NCBI GenBank assembly: GCA_018873245.2
Contig: JAEMBT020000002.1
Span: forward strand, 11,072,001 to 11,136,000
DNA length: 64,000 bases
Origin: Archegozetes longisetosus
Taxonomy: Eukaryota; Arthropoda; Arachnida; Sarcoptiformes; Trhypochthoniidae
Direction: 5' to 3'
Positions 26,823-40,309 of the stretch are shown in pieces. The notes beneath the pieces were generated by a model. The model was not told where the DNA came from. It ran no database searches and saw only the letters and a program-made list of their open reading frames with translations. Within the stretch, counting starts at the first letter, position 1; each line of letters opens with the position of its first letter. The position numbers and the translations under genes were made by a program.

Positions 26823-26830
26823 TGACGTCA
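26823..26830. promoter_or_regulatory. Perfect CRE palindrome TGACGTCA
   Basis: Full-length cAMP-response-element consensus 23 nt after the TATA-like element, in the ZSWIM8/MRPL10 divergent region. CREB/ATF binding is a family-level expectation and is not shown here. Confidence 0.4.
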
Positions 26831-27635
26831 GACTGAAAGCAGAGACGCCAACAGCGAATGAACGATAGACTGAAAAAGACTTCTTCTGTTGGTTTGTTAT
26901 CCCGTGTCAGGCCTTTGTTGATGCCAGGTTAGAGATTAGACCCAAAGACTAATGGATTCTTATTTATTAAATGCTAAATAATATTATTATTTATTAGTTT
27001 TGATCACATTTGAGCAAACATTTGTTCTCATGTTTAGTCTTGACTTCTATTTATTTGTTAAGAATATTTGAATCGAAATTTTGGTTTAATTGATATTTAA
27101 AATCAATAGTCTTTGGCTTTTATTCTATCCTGTAGCAAGTGATGTATCGATGATTTGAGAAAATAATTGTTTCTATTTGTAACAAAGTCATGTCAAATTT
27201 GCATTCGTATGAATTTAAACAAAATATTCATATGATTTCATATAGTAATTAATAAGTGATCCAATTTAGTGTTGAAGTCATCCAAAAGTATTGATACATT
27301 TCTGACATTTATTTGACTCAAATTGTGATAAGTTTTATATGGAACTTATGATAAAAAGTTGATTCAACTATAATAATAACCAATAGTTTTGTCATTGCTT
27401 TTAATAATTGATAAAATATAAAAAAATTGAAATAATGTTTAATATAATGAAAATCGATTTATTAAAACTTAATCTTAAGTTAAGATCAAACCCAAGTTTA
27501 AATCAATTGTTTAGTAATAATATTGATATTTATAGTGATATTAATTATGATAATCTAATTGGTCTGCAGAATTAATAGTAATAATAGAATTTAGTTAATA
27601 GTTAATTAATAATTAGTTAATAAATAGTTAATAAA

Positions 27636-30600
27636 ATGTTTGACTGGGACGAAGGCGACAGATTTTCATTCGAAGATAGCGAACGTTTCGAAGAAGACTC
27701 CTTGTGTTCTTGGATGAGTGAACCCGAATCTGTTTGTAACAATTGGAGAGGTTGGAAGAAGAACAATCAAAACAGTAATAACTTCAGTAGTTCCGTCACC
27801 AAAAACAAAGGTATCAAATTGAGTACCTTCATTTTCTTTCTTCCAACTTTCTCTTTAACTTATTCACACTTTCCATTCTGTCGATTAATTTTTGTTTACT
27901 TTTACCATTCTGCGTATATCTCTAACCATTCAATTAAATTTGTCATATCAACTAAACAGAGTTTATTATCCGATTATCAAATCATGAAGTGAAGCTCGAC
28001 TGCAAAGCACTGTTTTGTTTAGGAATTGGTTTCTACCAGTTCTCATTCTATCATTAAATGTTTGCCTAAGAACCAAATACTCAATTATTTGTTGAGTTCT
28101 CTTTTGCCAATGGCTTTATTTAAAAAAACTTTGTGTATTTACAAATTTTGATGCACGTATTTGTTGATTATCTGTCTCTTGAGCGTACACTCGCAGTCCT
28201 TCCGAATTGAGGTCATGTTTAATAATTGTAGAAAAATTGCATTAAAGGCCATAACTTCTAATAACGAAGACATTTTTTTGCAATTAAATGGATATAAGTT
28301 GACCATTAAATATGAATAGTATTTAGTAAAGAAACGGTCAATGCCCTGTTAACCCTTGACCCTGCGAGCTAAATATAGTTAGCTGTGTTCACATATGGCT
28401 TGAGAGGTATAATCTCCGCCCCGAATGTCGGCCCAGGATTTGTCAAAACTTTTGCAAAATTTACAGCACACATAACTCCAGTCTAAATACATTGAAATTG
28501 TGAATAGAGAACATCGCTATCGCATTTGCCAACACATGAACACATCGTAACGATGGGGAGAGAGGGAACGAAACACGACTTAACATAAGCTAAACACTAC
28601 TCAAGTATTGCTTTCCCTTATTTTGGTTCCCTGTATGGGCTTTTGGTCTCTTTGCCGTCGAGTCTTTTCTATCCCTCTTCTCTTTATCTCAAATAGCTTT
28701 GAGCCACAGCTGACTCGAACCAATAGAAAGCAGCGTTTATTGGTTTTGATAATTTTTGCAATCATTAAAAAACTGATTATTACTTAACTTATTGTTTGTT
28801 AAGAACTAGAAAATTTTCAATTAATTGTTTTCACTTGAAAACGACTAAAGATACATTAAAATAGTTTATAATTTGCAACTATCAAATTGAATAACAAGGG
28901 GAGTCCCTTTAAAAAAGCGAAAACAGATTAATTTCCAAACATTTTTTTGACACCGTTTCTGAAGCCCCTAAGCCTTAGGCAATAGAGTAGATCGACTGTC
29001 CCGAAACCAAATTATTGCAGTCTTACGGCCTATTATTCGTCGACTTCACAAAAATGGATAGATTTTGTACTTTTAAATGCCTTTAAGGCTTTTATACGCC
29101 CTATTCATTGACTTTCAAAATTTTTCTCTTTGATATAATCTGATGTGAGAACATTTTTGAGCAATATTTTAATCAAATCGAATTGTTTTGGGTAATTCAA
29201 CTGAAAACTTCAACAATGTAACTGTTGCCTGCTTACAAAATTAATGAATAAATCACTGCAAAAATGATCCTTTACTCATATAAATAAATATATAAATAGA
29301 TATATAAATACATTTTTATTATTGACAATATTTTAAAGTATTATTCAAAAGTTGTTCATTTGACTAGACTGCCATAAAAATCTTGTAAATGCCATAATTT
29401 GAGCAAAAACTGAAATACATTACATTGATTTGTGCTAAAAATTAGAGAGAAAGGTTCGAATTTTAGTCTAAATTGCTCTGTATTTGTTTCTCAAGTTTAT
29501 TTGACTTATCCAATAGATGCACAAAGCCATTAGAAGTCTAGAACTAGTAAAAGTTTATCTCTTAAGACTAAAAGTTAGAGCAGTTCAGATCTCATTTAAA
29601 GTGTTGCTAAAATACATTTGAAAGTTATCGAACTCTAAATTGACTGAAAATAAGTGCAGAATTGAGACTGAATAGATGTTAGCTTTATCAAATGTGACTA
29701 AAATAAATGTTTATAATATAAAAGAGATAGAAAAAGGAGTTATGGAATAAGTTTTACAATTATTTTAATTTCAAACAAACACTATTACGTTTGTGGATTT
29801 ATAACAGAGGATATTAACTAACTTGTGAGCAATCAGTTTGCCCCCAGTTCTACAAATCTAGATCATTACAAGCAATATACGGCAATGAGTCACGAAATTA
29901 CATGAATTAAGACATGATCTTCTAGTTAAGAATAGAAACAATGAAAATAAGTTGCTTTCCACTTTGATATTTTTCTAGTATTTCAGTTTAGTATCTCGTC
30001 TCTCGATCGACTTACTGCTAAGGATTACTCTCGAAATCGTGATGTTAAGTGAAAAGTGTCCATATCTTATTTTTGCTTTCAATTAAGTAGACATATCATT
30101 TATTAAAACATTATTTATCAAATATCCTTCAGAAACTATTCTAGAAAATCTACAAAGTGCAACTAAGAACAATCATATCAGAAAATAGATTGTTGACTTA
30201 CTTTCTGCACAATTTTGATAAGCAACTGATTGAAGAGAAATTAAAAACAGAATAAACAGTAGTTAAAGCTTTCTAATTGTAAAGCTTAGGTATAATGCAA
30301 CTATTCTGTCAAACTAGCCACCCTCCCTCATTCTGATATTATGATTCATCTTTTTGTTACTCTAAACTTAATTATGCAATACATTATAAGTTTATTAATT
30401 TTGTAAAATCACTTCTCAACAATAAAACAAAAGCTTAACTGTATCACAAGGTTTATAACAATGTCAATAATTTTGAAGATTTATCATAAACAATAGTCAG
30501 TTTAATTTGCATGTTAAGCTTTTCACTAGTATCAGAAAGATTAAACAAAATAGTAAATAGACACCAAATCAATTGTATGCTCTGAGTATAAAATTTGACT

Positions 30601-33600
30601 CAATAATATTGTCTGATTTGAGTGTTCCGTGCGAAAGTTTATAAACAAAATCCTTTATTTCTAATGATGTGTTCACGAACCTATATCTGATGAAACAAAA
30701 TGTTTGAAAAGTTTTTTCAGAATGTTTTCTTTTTTGCATAAGATGGCCATTTGCTATCACTGGTAGAGTTGTCAGCGAGAGAAGTTGCGTGTCATATACC
30801 ATTCGAAGTGGTAGAGCACGTATACCCACCAGTGCCCGAACAGTTACAGCTAAGAATTGCTTATTGGAGTTTTCCTGAGAATGAAGAAGACATAAGACTT
30901 TATTCGTGTTTAGCCAATGGAAGTGCTGATGAGTTTCAGCGTGGAGAAAACTTGCTTAAAGCTCGAGCTGTGAAAGAGCTCTTACAAATCGGTAATTAGT
31001 TGTTGTTTGGCAATTGTTTGGACTAAAAGCATTATTTTACGCTTTTCTGATATTTGATTACTAGGTTTTCACTTGAGTGCAACAGTAACACCACCACAAT
31101 CATTGGGTGTATCTAAAGGTTCATATAACGTTGCCGTCACTTTTGACAGGCGAAGAATCACATCATGTAACTGCACGTGTAGCTGTCCGGCTTCTTGGTG
31201 TTCTCATGTTGTCTCTGTTTGTCTTTTTCGCATTCATCAGGTTTGATATTTTAGTTTTTTCATAATTAAGTTTTCGTTTAACTCAAACATATTTGAATAA
31301 CAGCCAAATCAAGTATGTCTTCGCGCTCCTGTTTCGGAATCGCTTTCTCGTCTACATCGCGATCAGTTGCAAAAGTTTGCTCAGTATCTCATAAGTGAAT
31401 TACCACAACAAATATTACCGACCGCTCAAAGACTACTCGACGAATTGCTGTCGAATCAGTTGACAGCCATTAATACAGTCTGTGGAGCACCCGATCCAAC
31501 AGCTGGTGCCTCAGCACAAGAACAGACTAAGTGGTGTTTAGATGAGTCTCAACTGCATGAGAACATACGCAAGATTCTTATAAAATTATGTGTTCCATCG
31601 CCAATAGTCTTCAGTGACGTCAACTACTTGTCATCGACTGCACCACCGGCTGCGGCCGAGTGGTCTAGTCTTTTAAGACCCCTGAGGGGAAGAGAACCTG
31701 AAGGCATGTGGAATTTGTTATCGATTGTACGCGAGATGTTGCGTAGAAGCGATCGAAATGCTATTCCTTTGCTCGAGATTTTAACTGAAGAAGTGTTGGC
31801 GTGCGACCAGATAATTTTGTGGTGGTTTAACACTAAAGTCTCGCTTCACGCTGGAATTAATGGTCACGGAAATAGAGCTAGTATCCATAGCAATACTCAC
31901 GCATCACAACATGCTTGTAGTAGTCTATGCGATGAAATCGTTATCTTATGGCGTTTGGTTGCTCTCAATCCTGCTCTTTCACCAGTTGATGGAAAAATAT
32001 TTTTCAATCAACTGCATGACTGGCACTTGAAAACATTGGAACGTGTCTTAAAAATGCGCACCACCAACAACAATGGAAATTCTGGGAATGGGATCAAGAA
32101 ATCAGACATTGATGTGTTTCCTGGTTTTAAGCCTGCGATGGAAGGATGTCTTATGGATTGGAGCGATTATCCGATCCCAGGCATCACTTACTATTCCGGA
32201 TATTTGAGTCGATGGTACACGCCTCCAGTTCATGCTCATACCGGGGTCAATTCAGGCCAAACTGGGAACTCTAATTCAGACAATTCGAGTAGCACTTCAA
32301 AATGTGGGGTCAGTTTGTCAAGACGTGGTCGTTCTGTAGATGTGGCCCAAAATTCAGTTCAGTCTCCAAACCAGTTGAGCGAAAGCAATTCATTGCCGAC
32401 ACCGACTTCACTGTCCAACTCGTCTGCTGTAACAACACTTCCTGTGATTCACTCAGCGATGCATTGCCCTGCAAATCCGAACTCGAAAACTAATAAACTA
32501 AATGAATCCAATCGCAGTTCCTTAAGTAGCGAAGGCTTTTGCGAGACTGAAAATGAACAGTTCGATGAACCGATCGCTTGCATTTCATCAACCTCTAAGG
32601 CGTCCAATGATATAAAAAGTAGAAATACAGTATCAAGAGATAGTAGTAGTGATAGCACTGATATGATTGCCGATGAAAATGGTAGTGACTCGAGTGCAGA
32701 AAACAATTTTATTTATTTAGAGAATAATAGTAACACAGAAAACAACTCTGGGGATTCTCAGAATACTGATAATAATAAAACAGATCTCAAAGATTGTCAG
32801 ACACCTAAACAGGTGAATGAATTTGAATTGTACTATTATGACTCGAAAGCTAACGTTTCGCCCGAAAGTAATAGTAAAGATTCGAATGAAAGTTCTATTT
32901 CGCCTAAACTTCAGGTTTCCAAACCTGTTAACACAAGTCCTAAGGAAGAATCAGACGATCGAATTAACATTGTAGTTAAGAAAATTGAAGATCCAATAGA
33001 GATATTGTTTGCGAGAGCAGAAGCGCTTCATGCACACGGAAGAACTCTTGAAGCATGTCTTTTAGCTGTGAAATTAGCGGAGGAACTCCTATCAAATCCT
33101 CCGAATCTATTGATTGAGACTCCGAGTCCTCCTGCACGAGGAAAACGTAACCGAAGATTCAATCCTGTTTGCCATCAAGTCAGCCTTTTGGCATCAGCAA
33201 CACTATCAAAGGCTGCATTTCTCTGTTCAGTTTTAGGAGAAAACTCTGACTATCATTATTTGGCCTTCAGAGTCGGTCTCTTTGGTCTGGAAATGGCACG
33301 ACCGCCTGCTTCGACTAAAGCACTTGAAGTTAAACTAGCGAATCAGGAACAAGATCTTGTTTTGTTGCTTAAACGCATTCCTTTGTCTCAAAAAAAGATG
33401 CAGGTCATACGCGAAAAGGCAGAACAATTGAGAGATGGCCTGTTGACCACGAGAGGAGAAGCGTTATTGCCGCTAATGTTAGCCAGTTATATATTCGACG
33501 CACTCGTTCTGTCGGCCAATCAACATCTGGCGCGAATTCCTGGAGCAACTTCTAGCGTGAAGACACCTGCAGACGAACGATTAGGCTTTGAGGCAGCGGT

Positions 33601-36600
33601 TGCAGCCCTTGGACTCAAAGCTAATGTGTCGGAAGCAGAGCACCCGTTATTGTGTGAAGGAACTCGAAGACAAAGAGGAGAACTAGTGATCACACTATTA
33701 GTTCATTATAAGGATGACCAGGAAAAGTTGTCTAAAATCATGGATAAACTACTGGATAAGGAAGTTCACCAAATGTATAAGACCTCACCCGACAGTTTCG
33801 GTAGTGTTTCGAATTTATCTAATGGGAACAATACTCCGATCACATCGACCATCGCTTCTACCAGTAGTACGGCTTCGAAGTATTCAACACAAGAAGCATC
33901 TACTGCTAGTACTGAAGAACCAGAAGCATCTCAATCATCAATTAGCTATCCAGCAGTTAGTGATGGAAACGCTTCTTACCCCAGCTCATCACATATGGAA
34001 CAGACACGTGACGCGAATGCGGGTTTGCGTAATATCAAGGCTAACAATAAGAGTAAGACTGAGACTGAGCGCAATGAAGACGCTTCGAGTCCGTGTTGGG
34101 ACGAAGACTACAAAGCATGGGAAGCACGCTTTCGTTGTACTAATTTCAGGACCACTAAAAAACATTCAGTGGGAATGGCGAGTGTGGACAGCAGTGCACC
34201 TGAAACCACATCGAGTGACAACTCTCCGACTGTTGTGCGCCGAACGATGTGGATCAGACCTGGTGGTCCTGGAAGCGATAGCGGAAGCAGTGGAGAAAGT
34301 AGTGATTCGTTTTCGTCGAGTTCTTCGGGTGATAAAGGAGCTCGTAATAAAGGTCGCGATGCCGACAGTCCCAAAATCAATGCAGTCGCCAATCGATTGG
34401 CGACCGTCTGCTCAACGACTGATCCGATTTCGATTCCATCCAATTCTCGAAACACATCCAATCCAGCAGTTGGTGTGACTTCTGGTTGTTGTACAGGTTT
34501 AGTCAACGGATCTCCTGTCGTGTCGAACGCTACAATAAAACCGATTCGTTTCAAAGGAAAGCGCGCCTATCCGTCAATCCCTAACCAACCGAGTGAAGCG
34601 TCCGCTCATTTCATGTTCGAATTGGCGAAAACGGTACTGGTAAAAGCAGGTGGTAATAGTACAACTGCAGTCCTGTTCACACAGCCGTCGGCCACTCAGA
34701 ATTGTCGCGGACCTCATCGAGCGCTGCATATGTGCGCCTTTCAGATAGGAGTTTATGCATTAGGTCTGCATAACGCCGTTTCACCGAATTGGTTGTCCAG
34801 AACTTATTCTTCACATGTCTCATGGATTACTGGTCAAGCCATGGAAATCGGAAGTTCAGCCATTAATTTCTTGATAGACACCTGGGAGGGACATCTAACG
34901 CCTCCAGAAGTGGCATCGCTGGCAGACAGGGCTTCGAGAGGTCGGGAGCCAACAATGGTTAAGGCCGCTGCAGAGTTGGCGCTCTCTTGTCTACCGCACG
35001 CACACGCTCTCAATCCAAATGAAATACAAAGGGCTTTGATTCAGTGCAAAGAACAAAGCAACGATATGCTCGAAAGAGCATGTCTTGCGGTAGAATCTGC
35101 TGCAAAAGGCGGTGGGGTTTATCCTGAAGTTCTGTTTGAAGTGGCTCGAAAGTGGTATGAACTCTACGAAGAGAGTCTTCAAGAACGATCTCCGCGAAAT
35201 AGCGCGTTACAAAGACATTCGCAGAGAGGTAACTCGTCAGCTGATCCAATTAGTAATAATTCGGTGAATGCTGAGTTACAGTCATCGGCTGCGAATCCCA
35301 TAACACCAAATCCAGCGCTTTGCATGCCAGACCAGTCGCATCTTATGGTACAGCCAGAGCGTCAGACACAATATGATCCTATGATAGGAGGCCCGTCACA
35401 ACCAACCAATGTGTTGCCCGTGACGGCTGCCTCAGGGGCCTCTACAACAGTCCCTTTGCAAGTGTTGCCTTCACTTTCTTGCGGACCCGCGGGTCCATTC
35501 GCATTACCTCCTCATCCGAACAATACTTATCCATTCGGTTATTACCAAAGTTTGGCCGCATATCCACAAACGACTCCACTTTCATTTCAATATATATCAC
35601 AAGCTACTTCATGTCCATATCCGTATCCATTCTATCCGAATGCTGTCACCACAACATCTACCACATTACCACATCTGAGGAACGTGATGACACCTGTTCT
35701 GTTCCAAAGCCATCAGCCATTAATGCCAACCGTGAATGTAACCCAGAGCGCTCAAACGGCATTTCCTCGACCTCATATTATAACAATTGCTGCAACAGCA
35801 GGTGCACCACATCCACAGCAAGCTCTACACGTCAATGCATCAGTGGCCACCCTTCCAGCTCAACCTCAACAACAACTACAACAACTAAATCAAAGGCAAT
35901 TGGGTTATTTGTTGTCTGCTTACAGAGTTGGTATGCTAGCCATGGAAACACTTGCCCGAAGAGTACACGACGATAGACCACAAGCCAAATATGCGCGCAA
36001 TCCTTCTTATGGTGAAGACGTGAAATGGTTGCTCGGCGTCGCCAAAAAACTCGGTATTTCTTTGATTTTGATTAATGTTAATCAAATAATTGTTTTAATA
36101 TATTGTTCTATTTTTTTACTAACAGGAACTTCATATTTACAAGATTTTTGTATATGCACTGTAAACAGTGTGGCGAGTCCTTTCGTTCTTCATGAGATAG
36201 TGTTAGACACCGCACAATATTTGGCTCATTCGAGCGCAACTCCAGGCATAGCCCATCCGATTCGTTCGCACCTTTTGACACCATTAATACAAAAGTGTCA
36301 ACAAATGTAAGTTCAATTAATTTATTACTCCTTATGTATACAAAGTGCCATTTCTTTTCCTACTATTAATAATGTTTGATTTACAAATAGGTTTATAGCC
36401 TGCACTCATTTCAAGATGTATCACATCACACCTGCCGATTACGATGAGTTCGTTGGTATAATCCGAAGCGCCCGATCAGCCTTTCAGTTAACTCCTGGCG
36501 GAAATATTCAGTTTAACGAATTGTTACAGAGTTTAAGACGCTCGAAATCATGCAAAAAGGATTTGTGGCAACACATCGCCAGCTCGTTGCAAACGACTAT

Positions 36601-36604
36601 TTGA
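27636..36604 (+). CDS. ZSWIM8: ZSWIM8 (Dorado/EBAX-1), E3 ligase substrate receptor
   Basis: Cullin-RING substrate receptor that ubiquitinates Argonaute bound to extensively paired targets, causing target-directed microRNA degradation. Exons: 27636-27810, 30743-30991, 31065-31240, 31304-36053, 36126-36306 and 36391-36604; all phases agree. About 1914 residues (human 1837). The N-terminus FSFEDSERFEEDSLCSW is nearly invariant. It is followed by SLVELSAREV and PPVPEQLQLRI, the probable BC-box/CUL2-box area. Exon 3 carries the SWIM zinc finger (CNCTCSCPASWCSH). Then come QKFAQYLISELPQQILP and PLRGREPEG. Ser/Asn-rich linkers lie at about residues 500-720 and 1010-1280. The conserved C-terminal repeats include SEAEHPLLCEGTRR, NQPSEASAHFMFELAKTVL, SRTYSSHVSWITGQAMEIG, PHAHALNPNEIQRAL and AYRVGMLAMETLARR. 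Exon 4 alone is 4.75 kb. The 72-nt intron 36054-36125 has no stop and is divisible by three, so the long frame runs through it. Confidence 0.95.
27811..30742 (+). other. ZSWIM8 intron 1
   Basis: 2.9-kb intron, donor AAAG/GTATCA and acceptor GCATAAG, phase 1. No nested gene recognised. A less AT-rich patch near 28330-28720 (with CTCCGCCCCG) may be regulatory, but nothing specific can be assigned. Confidence 0.6.
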
Positions 36605-38211
36605 TAATTGCGTTTCTTAGCACAGAACCTTATTTTATAGTAAATATTAGTTTTGTTTTTTGGTTATTACTCTCATTATAGATCCAAAAATAGTCCAAAT
36701 TATATTTAGTCTTTAAAAAGACGAAAAAACTGCTCATATGAATACTATAATATGTCTTAACAACATCTACTGTTTATTCAACTGTACAAATCACTAAAAA
36801 CCAATGTGTGAACTCAGGTCGAAGTATTATTAAAACCATTGAAAGGTTGAAATTATCATTTGACACATCGCAAAATTAGATATCGTGCTCATGCGATGCC
36901 AAAAATACTATTTATTACATTAAGCAAATTCTTACACGACTTATTGTTGATAAAACCATAATTCAATGTTTAGTGTAAGTGTAAGTGTAAGTGTGCCACT
37001 ACTCACACATCACACACTTTTCATCTTCAACACTAATAACTTTAAATCATTTCATAATTAAGATGTATGTCTTACGCATCATTATCTCAGATATAACTGA
37101 CATATAATTAAAGGAAAATCTATCACATATTGTTAATTTGTATGACTATTGCGTTCATGTGTATCTGTCTATCTGCGAGTTTGATTAACCAAAAATGTTT
37201 TTTAAATATTAATAATTATTTAGGTCAATCAATTATGCAGTTATCGATATATAATTAGTTGTATTATCACAGTATTATATGTGTGTTTTAGTGTTTGTCC
37301 TAAAACCAACCATAATTTATGTTGTTTTATCACAGAGCTCGTATACCTTTTGTTTCATAAAGTTGCGCTACTTTAACACTAAAGACTATTGTGTTAAGCC
37401 GAATGCCATTTATTCAGACATTTTAGAGAACCATAACTATAGACAGGATTACCCAATCGGTGTTGATTGAATTGCAGAAGAAAAATGTAATTTTCGGATT
37501 AATCATTTTTATCAATTGTAAAGTTTTATTTCTCAATACTGTACAATATGAAAAAAAACTATTTGCACATAAAAACATAACTTCCTTATATTCTAACAAT
37601 AATTACTACTAAATAAATTTGGCCAATTATATCATCCATTTATCGGAAAACTTTCTTCTCTTTTTCTTTACTACTTTTACGACACACTCTTTGACACAAC
37701 TAATGAGTAGTTGAAAGGATTAAAAATTGGTATTTTCGATTTGTTCGTTTGATTAAAATGTGATTTAAGTTAAGTTGACGTAAAGCATTGTATTAATGAA
37801 TTATATATTGAACTAAGTTTAGTAATATATATAAATATTGATATACACATACTGTTTATAAAAGAAAATTATTAAAAAACGTGAGGATTCAATACATTGT
37901 GAAGTATGATTTACTTGAATGGCATCGATTGTCTGGTGAATAATCTTATATACTAGTTAGACATGAATCATTATGATTTACAGAATAAAGCTGTGAATTT
38001 TGTCATTCTCACTCTGCTCTCGTTCTAATGCCCCTCCAATTAATTAATGTTTAATTCATATCTCTGTGGGACTAACTACTGATCCATCAAAATACTGATA
38101 ACCTTTAAGTACGTTTAAAAATCTACTCAAGTAATGACTAGTATGCGTTAAATAATAATAATAATTAATCAAATAATAACAATAATAATATTGATAGTAA
38201 GCTAAACACTT
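36605..38211. other. ZSWIM8-spatzle convergent intergenic region
   Basis: 1.6 kb holding the two 3' UTRs. Contains a short GTGTAA-type repeat at 36972-36995 and AAT-rich runs near 38150-38190. The short frame at 37279-37470 has no coding features. Confidence 0.5.
36972..36995. repeat. Short (AGTGTA)n tandem repeat
   Basis: About four six-base AGTGTA units in the ZSWIM8 3' flank; simple sequence, no other role seen. Confidence 0.8.
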
Positions 38212-39443
38212 TTACTTTCTATTAGTATTTCTCACAACTTCACAAACACAACACGACGGGGCGAAGAAGTTTTCTGAAGATATGCTCTGACCAGAAGAGT
38301 CCAATGAAAGTAACTTCTTTTTTATATATTTCTGCTTGCATCGACTGACGAACCCGAAAGGCAGTGATATTTGATTAGAACAGGGCTGGTTTGGCGTTCT
38401 GTCAGTGCAAAACATAACAAAAGTATTTTCATTAATATTTAGCTAATCATAGACTAAATCAACAGAACAATAGGCATACGTGCAAACTTCTACTTTGATC
38501 GCTTGCTTCAAGCGTGGATCCTTCTCAGCCAAGTTGACCACGAATTTCCACTGACTTCTATCGTTCAGAGCAGCTTTAGGTTCAACCAAAATCATTCTAC
38601 TCGGACAGACTGGATCGACGTCTCCAGAGATTTGTCTTTTATACCTAGTCTGATGCTGTTGTGATATCATTTCGTTTTGATAGGGCTGTTGTTGGTATCC
38701 TTGTTGCTGATATACATTATAGTTATCATTTGGGTAACGAATGGGTGCATAATGAGAGCCATAGGGATACGTTGAATGTTGATTGTTTCGTGGCATTTGT
38801 GTGCTCCCGAACTGACCTCTGTTTGAATTCCTCGTGTTGTCATAAACTGTATATCCCTGTGGATTGTCTGCTGGCATATATCCTGACGTTTGATAGTTAG
38901 GAGAAGTGGCGTGATTATAACTTGGTCCACTGTTATAATTGGGATTATTATTGTTATTATAGTCGTAATGCACAGCAGTCTGATAGACAACATATCCTTC
39001 GTGTTTCGGTTTGTTTTCGTAAACAGGCTCTTCTTCAGTGAAATGTGGTTCGTCATCGTTTTGACTCTCATCGACAAATTCACTGGAAATGTTGAATCTT
39101 TTCGCTTTAGCTGCAGTGATCACATCAAATACTTCATCACTAGATTGAACAAAATCGATATTAAAGGAGAAGTGGCAAAGAGTTAAAGTGATTAGAAATG
39201 AACTGACACTGGATAAAATGGTTTGACTTGAGCGCAAACAGTTCTACCAGTCTCCGGACAGAATTGAGGACCCGGAAGATAGGCTTTCTTTGGCGATGAT
39301 CTTGGTATTGCATAGTCTGAATACCAATAACTACTTTGAGTATAAGTCCCGCGCCATAGAGGAGAAGTTGATGCAGAAGGTGCTGATATGACTTCGCTTA
39401 TTAGAATTGTTGTTATAGCCAATAGACTCACAGCAAACAACAA
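38212..39443 (-). CDS. spz: Spatzle-like cystine-knot neurotrophin, 5' end missing
   Basis: Secreted proprotein ligand for Toll receptors. Exons seen: about 39443-39208, 39139-38480 and 38398-38212. Introns are 68 nt (GTCAGT donor, CTAG acceptor, phase 2) and 81 nt (GTATGC donor, GACAG acceptor, phase 2). No in-frame ATG precedes the hydrophobic signal-like stretch (LLLFAVSLLAITTILISEV) before an upstream stop, so a short first exon lies further upstream. The prodomain has the paired CPETGRTVC..FYP motif and a long Tyr/Asn/Gln-rich disordered stretch. A furin-type RYKR site precedes the cystine knot with seven Cys (CPSR, EVCT, QPC, SRC, SCCVC), the spatzle number. The segment FGFVSRCKQKYIKKKLLSLD and the SCCVCEV end suggest an Spz3/4-type member. 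The paralogue assignment is uncertain. Confidence 0.82.
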
Positions 39444-40278
39444 AAGTCTTCCTACGATTGCCTTGAAGACATTGCAATTTTAGAAATAAGATTAATTGAA
39501 TAAGTTGTGAATTGAATGAAAAGTAATCTTATCTAAAGCTGATCTGATAAATGAGAGAAATAATTAATTATTGGATGGAGGAGTAGATGAATATAATATG
39601 AATAGTTAGTATGTTTGGTAGGATATGACCCAATATAAGATTGTCGTGAGGAGGAAACAAAGTGAATATATATCGCAATTTAGAAGACAAGTATTACAAG
39701 TATGATTACATTGATAAAAACAAAAGCAAATCTTGTTACAATTTAGGATAACAACACTGACAATAGTCACGAATTGTAATTTACTAACTAGACAAGCGTT
39801 TATACTTATTATCAACAATACTCCACTAAACTGAGCCAAAGACTAATACTTCTGTTAAGTTAACGGGGGAATGAGGTCAATCATTAGGTTAACTCAATTG
39901 ATTATACTGGCAAATGCTCACTATACCTCATCTCGCATCCAATTTATACTTTCTTCTATACATTAATTAACCGCTTTCTTAATTATTCTCGTCAAACAAT
40001 TCGTTCATATAACACTTTAAGAGAATTAGCATAAATCAAATCGAAATTACTATATAAACCTTAAATTAACAGTAGTTATTGTTCAAAACAGTTAAGATAA
40101 CTTCCTCGATTATGTTGCAGATTTAATCGAGTTATGAATTGAGTATTCGTTATAAGTAATTAATATTGTTTTATACCTTAGACATGTCATGTGAAGCACA
40201 CAATCAACTGAAATAATGATACTTCTAAAAAGTAAGTAAACTAAACATTAGGATGAATAACCATTAGTAAAAGTTCTT

Positions 40279-40309
<31 letters not shown>

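Larger units (their letters stand above)
26390..27635. other. MRPL10-ZSWIM8 divergent intergenic region
   Basis: 1.25 kb between head-to-head genes. It holds a TATA-like element (26792) and a perfect CRE palindrome (26823). A less AT-rich stretch follows (about 26830-26935), ending near CCAG/GTTAGA. That could be a 5' UTR exon of ZSWIM8 spliced to an acceptor such as CTGCAG near 27570 (inference). Confidence 0.4.

Noticed and set aside
33714-34478. 254-codon frame inside ZSWIM8
   Set aside because: It is an out-of-frame shadow of the large ZSWIM8 exon 4, whose own frame is strongly conserved.
34108-34554. 148-codon antisense frame in ZSWIM8 exon 4
   Set aside because: Antisense shadow of Ser-rich coding sequence.
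37279-37470. 63-codon plus-strand frame after ZSWIM8
   Set aside because: Sits in a 3' flank, has no family features and no conserved start context.
39606-39839. Minus-strand hydrophobic Cys-rich frame as spatzle exon 1
   Set aside because: No donor in the frame joins convincingly to the known exon, and the peptide runs on with no signal-peptide end; kept as unproven.
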